Source of the DNA: JAHJBR01 sp040757035
GTDB lineage: Archaea; Micrarchaeota; Micrarchaeia; Anstonellales; Bilamarchaeaceae
Assembly (NCBI GenBank): GCA_040757035.1
Contig: JBFLYM010000036.1
Span: 1 to 9,763, forward strand
DNA: 9,763 nucleotides
Direction: 5' to 3'
The notes under the pieces are model-generated. The model was given only the letters and a program-made list of their open reading frames with translations, made no database searches and had not been told where the DNA came from. The number at the start of each line of letters is the position of its first letter. The first letter of the stretch is position 1. Of this stretch, positions 5,479 to 9,763 are shown piece after piece. The translations under genes were made by a program, and so were the position numbers.

Positions 5479-5516
5479 TGAAAACATGTTTTCATATGTG
5501 TTTTCATATGTTTTCC
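5479..5516. repeat. 16-bp palindrome plus 12-bp tandem repeats
   Basis: TGAAAACATGTTTTCA (5479-5494) is a perfect palindrome. Overlapping its right half, GTTTTCATATGT occurs at 5488-5499 and 5500-5511, and a partial third copy, GTTTTCC, begins at 5510. The block sits between the leuS stop and the promoter of the downstream ATPase gene. An operator for a dimeric regulator of that gene is the natural reading; a termination-linked structure for leuS is an alternative. Confidence 0.6.
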
Positions 5517-5536
5517 TTCAGTATATTTTCTCTTGG

Positions 5537-8410
5537 CTATTCCAACACTATTGCTGGCTTTCCTGGCATTGCGTTTTTCGCTTTTGGGTGTTTTAGGTGA
5601 ATTGTTCTGTCTTCCGGATCTTCCGAAACAACCTCAATAACAAAGCCGAGTTGTCCATTCATGAATTCGCAAGCGCTGGCAAGCGCATCAAGTTCTTCAG
5701 CAGGTTCCAAAACCTCAGGAAGAGCGAAAATATTTTTGCCGATTTGTTTCAGAAACTTTATTACATTTTCCCCGTTATTCCGAAGCGTTGGATCTGACAT
5801 GGATTTTTTCACTGCTTTTTCAAAATTTTTTTCCTCGCGAGCAATACAATATAATTTGTGCTTCCAATCTGTGGCAACAAATATCGTCGCTTTTTTTGGA
5901 GTTATTCCTGTGAGTTCCGAGATTTTTCCGATGTCTTCAATTGTACTCGCGATGAGCAGTTCACGCAATTCCAAACTCTTGTTTACAGCATCTGCGTCCA
6001 TATTAGGTAATTGAGTAATTGCAGCAAATCCCGTGTTCCCAATAGCATGCCATGCTTCTTCAGCAACATGCGGTGCGAGCGGGGCGATTGCTAAAATCCA
6101 TTTTTCAAAAAATTCCTTAAGCCTCGGTTCGTATCCATCACTTTTTATTCCCTTTATCCCTCTTACTCGCTTGAGGTACCATGCAAGGTCGGCAGTAGTA
6201 TCGTAAAGAAGTTCTTTTACAAGTTCTCGGTATTCCATACGCTGAAATTTTCCATCAATATTCTCCAACCGCTTGTTTAGACGCGAAAGAAGCCAGAAAT
6301 CTATCTTTTCCTTCGCAGGTCTTGATGCATATCTAATTAATTCCAATATTGTTTTAAGGCGTATTTCAACTCCACGTGCAACCGCTTCGCTGAAATCGGT
6401 ATCGGCGCTCAAATCAGCACCGCCGACTATGCTTATTCTTACCACATCTGCACCAAACTCCGCAATCGCACGACGCAATGAAAGAATGTTCCCAAGGCTT
6501 TTACTCATCTTTTTTCCATTCATAAGTACAAAACCATTCGCAACTATCTGTTTTGGCCAAAGCCCTTCAGGAAAAATTGCTGCATGATTAAATATAAAAA
6601 ATGTTAAATGATTCCTTATCAGATCCGCACCGCTATGTCGTGAATCTAGAGGGTACCAATATAAAAAGTTTTTACGCAATTCTTCAATTTCTTCATCAAT
6701 TTTCAGTGTTTCGCATTCCTTTCCAAGTTTTCCAAGAAATATATAATCAAAAAACGCATTGTCCAATTTTTCAGCAGGAAAGTGGATAAGTTTGTGCGCA
6801 ATTGTGTAAAATGCCATATAAATTGTAGAGTCGGAAAGCGATTCAATTATTTGACTTTTATCAAATGGAAACGGAGTGCCGAGCCCTTGCGCGCGTACGC
6901 ACGCTTTTTGTATAAGCCAGTCTATCGTATAAAAATAATCATCGTGCGTGCGCTCTGGAAGCGTGGTCATTTTTTCAAGACATTGCTTTGCGAGTTGTTT
7001 CCAGCTTTTATTTCCATAATCTATAAACCATTGATTTTTGACCAGATTTACGCAAACTTCAGCTCCGCATCTGCAAAAAACCGGGGCCTTTGCGATAATA
7101 TTGATTGAAAATGATTTGTTTTCATTTTCTAATTTTATCTTTATTTTTTCGCGCGCTTTGTCCACGCTTATTCCATCATATTCTTTATCGCCAACAAGCA
7201 TTTTGCCTTCGTACACTTCTTTTTTGTAAATCTCTTTTGTTGCTTCTTCTGCAAGCGGGTCGTTCTGGTTTTTTACATTCATTCTTTCAACCACATCCTT
7301 TGCTGGAATATCGTAACCATTTATTTTGATTATTTTTATCAGTCCGACTTCGTCTATTTTTTCAATATCCCGCAGTGCGAGGTAGTCGTAAGGTGCATGC
7401 GCTGGAACGCTCATTACCGCGCCAGTTCCTTCTCCTGGGCGTACAAACGATGCTGGAAAAATAGGAACATTTTTCCCAAGCGGACTTTGTGCGAGTTTGC
7501 TTAGTAATCTTTCACCAGTAAATTGTTCAATAATATTCAATTCAAGTTGGAGCGCGAGGTTTTTTGCCGCTTTTTCTGCGAGATAAAAAATTTCGTCTTT
7601 ATCGTTTTTATCGCTGTTATGTTTCGCTTTACCATTTTTATGTTTCGCCTTTACATATACTGCATGTGGGTTTATCCACAAATTTGTTACTCCAAAAAGC
7701 GTTTCTGGCCGATATGTAGAAACTAAAATATGCCCATCTTGGAACGCGAATTTTATTGCGGTAATTTCCTCAATTTCCGGATCAATATCTCCTTTTGTAT
7801 CATGAGCGCTTACCGCATTATTATCTATGGGACACCATGGAACGGGATGGGTGCTTATTTTAAGATAACCGAGTTGTTTGAGTTTATGAAATTGCCATTC
7901 TATGAATTTATTGAAGTGCGCATCAAATGTATAAAATTTTCTTCTCCAATCTATACAATATCCTATTTCTTTCATTCCGCGTTCAATCTCATCGGAAAAA
8001 TAAAGTACAAGATCTTTTGGTTCCGTGAGCGTTGCGGCCTTTTCACGCGTAATTTCATATATTTTCTCAAAGATATCTAAAAGTTCCCCATCTTTTTCTT
8101 TTATTTTTTTTGCCATGCTAATTATAGGTGTTCCGGTAACATGGAAGGCCATAGGAAAGAGTACGTTATATCCTTTCATACGCCAGTAGCGTGCGTATAC
8201 ATCTGCGATAGTATATGTTCTGCCATGCCCGATATGTTGCGGCGAATTCGGATAAGGAAATGCGGCTGTGATAAATTTCTTTTTCCTATCTTCGCATATA
8301 TTTGCTTCATATATTTTGGCGTTGTCCCATTCTTTTTGCCATTTCAGATGTATTGTTTTAAGGTCAATTTCCATAATTTTCATAATTTCCATAGATTTCA
8401 TAGATTCCAT
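5537..8410 (-). CDS. leuS: Leucyl-tRNA synthetase (archaeal/eukaryotic type)
   Basis: A 957-residue class Ia synthetase that charges tRNA-Leu in the cytoplasm. Visible parts are the first half of the active site with PYPNSPQHIGHGRTYT (HIGH at 59-62) and the CP1 editing domain with the threonine-rich STYRPETLFGVTN (231-243) and VMSVPAHAPYDY (332-343, the Asp expected to contact the misacylated amino group). They are followed by a Cys-rich strand FCRCGAEVC (445-453), KMSKS (634-638), the anticodon-binding helices after about 700 and the archaeal C-terminal extension. Length is normal for archaeal LeuRS. A lysine-rich insert (about 255-273) interrupts the editing domain. Five in-frame ATGs 9 bp apart open the gene; the last (8374, MEIDLKTIHLKW) best matches usual family starts, so up to 12 residues may be extra. 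It ends in TAG. Confidence 0.96.
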   Translation of the reverse strand: MESMKSMEIMKIMEIDLKTIHLKWQKEWDNAKIYEANICEDRKKKFITAAFPYPNSPQHIGHGRTYTIADVYARYWRMKGYNVLFPMAFHVTGTPIISMAKKIKEKDGELLDIFEKIYEITREKAATLTEPKDLVLYFSDEIERGMKEIGYCIDWRRKFYTFDAHFNKFIEWQFHKLKQLGYLKISTHPVPWCPIDNNAVSAHDTKGDIDPEIEEITAIKFAFQDGHILVSTYRPETLFGVTNLWINPHAVYVKAKHKNGKAKHNSDKNDKDEIFYLAEKAAKNLALQLELNIIEQFTGERLLSKLAQSPLGKNVPIFPASFVRPGEGTGAVMSVPAHAPYDYLALRDIEKIDEVGLIKIIKINGYDIPAKDVVERMNVKNQNDPLAEEATKEIYKKEVYEGKMLVGDKEYDGISVDKAREKIKIKLENENKSFSINIIAKAPVFCRCGAEVCVNLVKNQWFIDYGNKSWKQLAKQCLEKMTTLPERTHDDYFYTIDWLIQKACVRAQGLGTPFPFDKSQIIESLSDSTIYMAFYTIAHKLIHFPAEKLDNAFFDYIFLGKLGKECETLKIDEEIEELRKNFLYWYPLDSRHSGADLIRNHLTFFIFNHAAIFPEGLWPKQIVANGFVLMNGKKMSKSLGNILSLRRAIAEFGADVVRISIVGGADLSADTDFSEAVARGVEIRLKTILELIRYASRPAKEKIDFWLLSRLNKRLENIDGKFQRMEYRELVKELLYDTTADLAWYLKRVRGIKGIKSDGYEPRLKEFFEKWILAIAPLAPHVAEEAWHAIGNTGFAAITQLPNMDADAVNKSLELRELLIASTIEDIGKISELTGITPKKATIFVATDWKHKLYCIAREEKNFEKAVKKSMSDPTLRNNGENVIKFLKQIGKNIFALPEVLEPAEELDALASACEFMNGQLGFVIEVVSEDPEDRTIHLKHPKAKNAMPGKPAIVLE
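8366..8410 (-). repeat. Five-copy 9-bp repeat at the leuS start
   Basis: On the minus strand five 9-bp units follow each other: ATGGAATCT, ATGAAATCT, ATGGAAATT, ATGAAAATT, ATGGAAATT. Each supplies an in-frame ATG (8410, 8401, 8392, 8383, 8374) and the peptide is a run of Met-Lys/Glu-x triplets. The pattern looks like slippage-driven expansion of a start codon region. Confidence 0.9.
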
Positions 8411-8430
8411 ATAACAGTTGAAGAAGTCAG

Positions 8431-8438
8431 TTTTTTAA
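8431..8438 (-). promoter_or_regulatory. Weak TATA-like element upstream of leuS
   Basis: TTAAAAAA on the minus strand is centred about 24 bp upstream of the first ATG (8410). It is a poor TATA match but at the leaderless spacing seen in other genes here. A second candidate, GTTATAT (8414-8408), would start the RNA near 8388 and favour the inner ATGs. Confidence 0.3.
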
Positions 8439-8600
8439 TCAATATGCTTTTTTGAGAGAATGTATCTTGGCGTTTTGTAAAATTGCATTTTATAAAGTTG
8501 GATCAAAATCAAAACTATGCGACAGCATGCTTTTTCTTTTTAATCCATTATTAGTATCAAACCTAAATAAAACTTTAGTTTTAGACCATAATAGGAAATA

Positions 8601-8608
8601 TTTATAAA
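8601..8608 (+). promoter_or_regulatory. TATA box (with BRE) of the Fic gene
   Basis: TTTATAAA preceded by AGGAAATA, a good BRE-like purine stretch, is centred about 26 bp before the ATG at 8631. This predicts a leaderless transcript and fixes the start of the gene. Confidence 0.7.
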
Positions 8609-8630
8609 TGCGTTTATCTCTGATAAGTAC

Positions 8631-9763
8631 ATGAAAACTAAATGGGATTGTTTGTTTGTCCTGTTTGAGCTTAAGGAAGCGAGACTTAGCGATATTGTCA
8701 AAAAAGTTGGTTCACGGCCATCACCAGTAAGGCAAAAATTAGTTGAGCTCTTAAAAAGCAAAATTATAATTCAAGAAAAAAGGATTTACAAACCAAATAA
8801 AAACAGTTCGATTGCATGGTATATCTTTAATATAATGAGATTTTGTCGAAATAAAGGGATTAACTACAATTTTTTTTTAACTAAAGAATTTGCGAATATC
8901 ATCAGAATTGGTTTAAGCAAAGACGAAGTATCGCTCTCTGATTTCAAGTCCTTAGACTATAAAACTGTCAGGAAATACCTCACTTATCTATCAAGAATAA
9001 ATCTGCTTTTTGTGGCTTCGAAAAAACCTCTTAAAGTTAAATTCGTTTTTGATTCGGTTTTTGATGATGTTTTAGCTTTGTTTAAAATGAAGCGGAAGGA
9101 GAAAGGGATGGCCAAAGCGCCAGCGCCTTTTGATGACTATAGAGAAATAGAAAAATTGCTGGCTAAACTTAAAACACTAAAGAAAGATTTAAACTTTACA
9201 GATATTGAAGAAGAACAGAAGATAGAGTTTACGTCTGCATCTACGCAATTAGAAGGCAATACATTTACACTAGAAGAATCAAAAGAGCTTCTCCTTCACG
9301 ATATTGTTCCACAAGATAAAAAATTAAGAGAAGCAAATGAAGTCAAGAACTACTATGCTGCTGTAAATTACTTTCTTGCTCATTTGGATCAACCCTTGTC
9401 AATCCAGTACGTTCTTGATCTCCATAGAATCGTAATCTTCAACCTTGGAGTAAAGGAAGGTGTACGGACAACCAACGTTTCAATCAAAGGAAATCCGTTC
9501 TACAAAGTTTCGCATTTCTCAGAGATTTTTCCAAAGCTCGAGGCTCTTTGTAAAAAAGTAAATGAATTTCTTGCGGAGAAGAAAACAATAAAGGAAGTTG
9601 TTGAATTCGCAACCTTTGTCCATAATAACTTCCAACACATTCATCCATTTGAGGATGGAAATAGCAGAGTAACTCGCTTGCTTTGGAATTATATCCTTGT
9701 ACGAAATGGTTTTCCATTGATTAACATTTATTCAAATATGCGCGAGGAATATCTATCGCTTAC
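8631..9763 (+). CDS. Fic-domain protein with N-terminal winged-helix regions (partial)
   Basis: 377 codons are open to the window edge; the C-terminus is missing. Residues 1-55 look like a winged helix (RLSDIVKKVG, then a recognition helix SPVRQKLVELLKSKI and a wing), and 95-140 resembles a second one. After a basic linker comes a Fic_N-like helix with STQLEGN (204-210), fitting the (S/T)xxxE(G/N) inhibitory motif that blocks ATP gamma-phosphate placement in self-inhibited Fic enzymes. The catalytic loop is HPFEDGNSRVTR (338-349), close to HPFx(D/E)GNGR with Ser at the second Gly. Most Fic enzymes transfer AMP from ATP to a Ser, Thr or Tyr hydroxyl of a target. The inhibitory helix before the core makes this class II. 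The DNA-binding-like N-terminus suggests a regulator or self-controlled modifier. It is divergent from leuS with its own TATA box. Confidence 0.9.
   Translation, partial: MKTKWDCLFVLFELKEARLSDIVKKVGSRPSPVRQKLVELLKSKIIIQEKRIYKPNKNSSIAWYIFNIMRFCRNKGINYNFFLTKEFANIIRIGLSKDEVSLSDFKSLDYKTVRKYLTYLSRINLLFVASKKPLKVKFVFDSVFDDVLALFKMKRKEKGMAKAPAPFDDYREIEKLLAKLKTLKKDLNFTDIEEEQKIEFTSASTQLEGNTFTLEESKELLLHDIVPQDKKLREANEVKNYYAAVNYFLAHLDQPLSIQYVLDLHRIVIFNLGVKEGVRTTNVSIKGNPFYKVSHFSEIFPKLEALCKKVNEFLAEKKTIKEVVEFATFVHNNFQHIHPFEDGNSRVTRLLWNYILVRNGFPLINIYSNMREEYLSL

Noticed and set aside
8525..8541. GCATGC followed by TTTTTCTTTTT as a plus-strand terminator of a small RNA
   Set aside because: No promoter or gene on the plus strand lies upstream within the leuS-fic gap, so there is nothing clear for it to terminate.
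8540..8761. Minus-strand 73-codon ORF
   Set aside because: It lies opposite the promoter and start of the Fic gene, whose frame is well supported, and shows no family signature.
1..9763. CRISPR array, tRNA or rRNA genes
   Set aside because: No regularly spaced repeats, no T-loop/anticodon arrangement and no rRNA-like segment were seen on reading both strands.

Overview
The window looks like a piece of an archaeal chromosome, probably from an AT-rich, little-studied lineage; a DPANN-type archaeon is possible but that is inference. The evidence is an archaeal/eukaryotic-type leucyl-tRNA synthetase, Trm5 (tRNA m1G37 methyltransferase), the RNase P protein Pop5/Rnp2, and TATA-box promoters. In three genes the TATA box is centred about 24-27 bp upstream of the ATG, the geometry of leaderless archaeal transcripts.

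Layout. Bases 1-969 (+) hold the tail of one frame and a 247-residue helical-repeat protein of unknown function. The two share one reading frame, split by a single TAG at 124-126. Bases 1021-1209 (-) hold what looks like a small decayed gene directly behind an AAA ATPase with a DUF4143 tail (1214-2467, -). Next come trm5 and pop5 as a two-gene unit (3866 down to 2584, -). The 390-bp gap upstream of trm5 holds a relic of an IS200/IS605 insertion sequence: the first 25 codons of a Y1 transposase (tnpA), a terminal-type hairpin with a TTTA loop, and a 17-bp tandem repeat. The likely trm5 TATA box lies inside the tnpA relic. A second DUF4143 ATPase (4257-5414, -) is clearly richer in G+C than its neighbours and may be an acquired gene. 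leuS (5537-8410, -) follows, with a five-copy 9-bp repeat at its start that supplies five in-frame ATGs. Divergent from leuS and running off the right edge is a Fic-domain protein with N-terminal winged-helix regions (8631-9763, +).

How the genes fit together. trm5, pop5 and leuS are core tRNA-biology genes (modification, 5' maturation, charging) on one strand. The two DUF4143 ATPases, the IS relic, the broken frames and the Fic regulator look like accessory material inserted among them. I see no CRISPR array, tRNA or rRNA gene, and no complete transposon. I could not identify a convincing new multi-gene system. The most useful leads are the IS200/IS605 relic that seems to supply the trm5 promoter, the TAG-split helical-repeat frame, the decayed gene behind the first ATPase, and the Fic protein.
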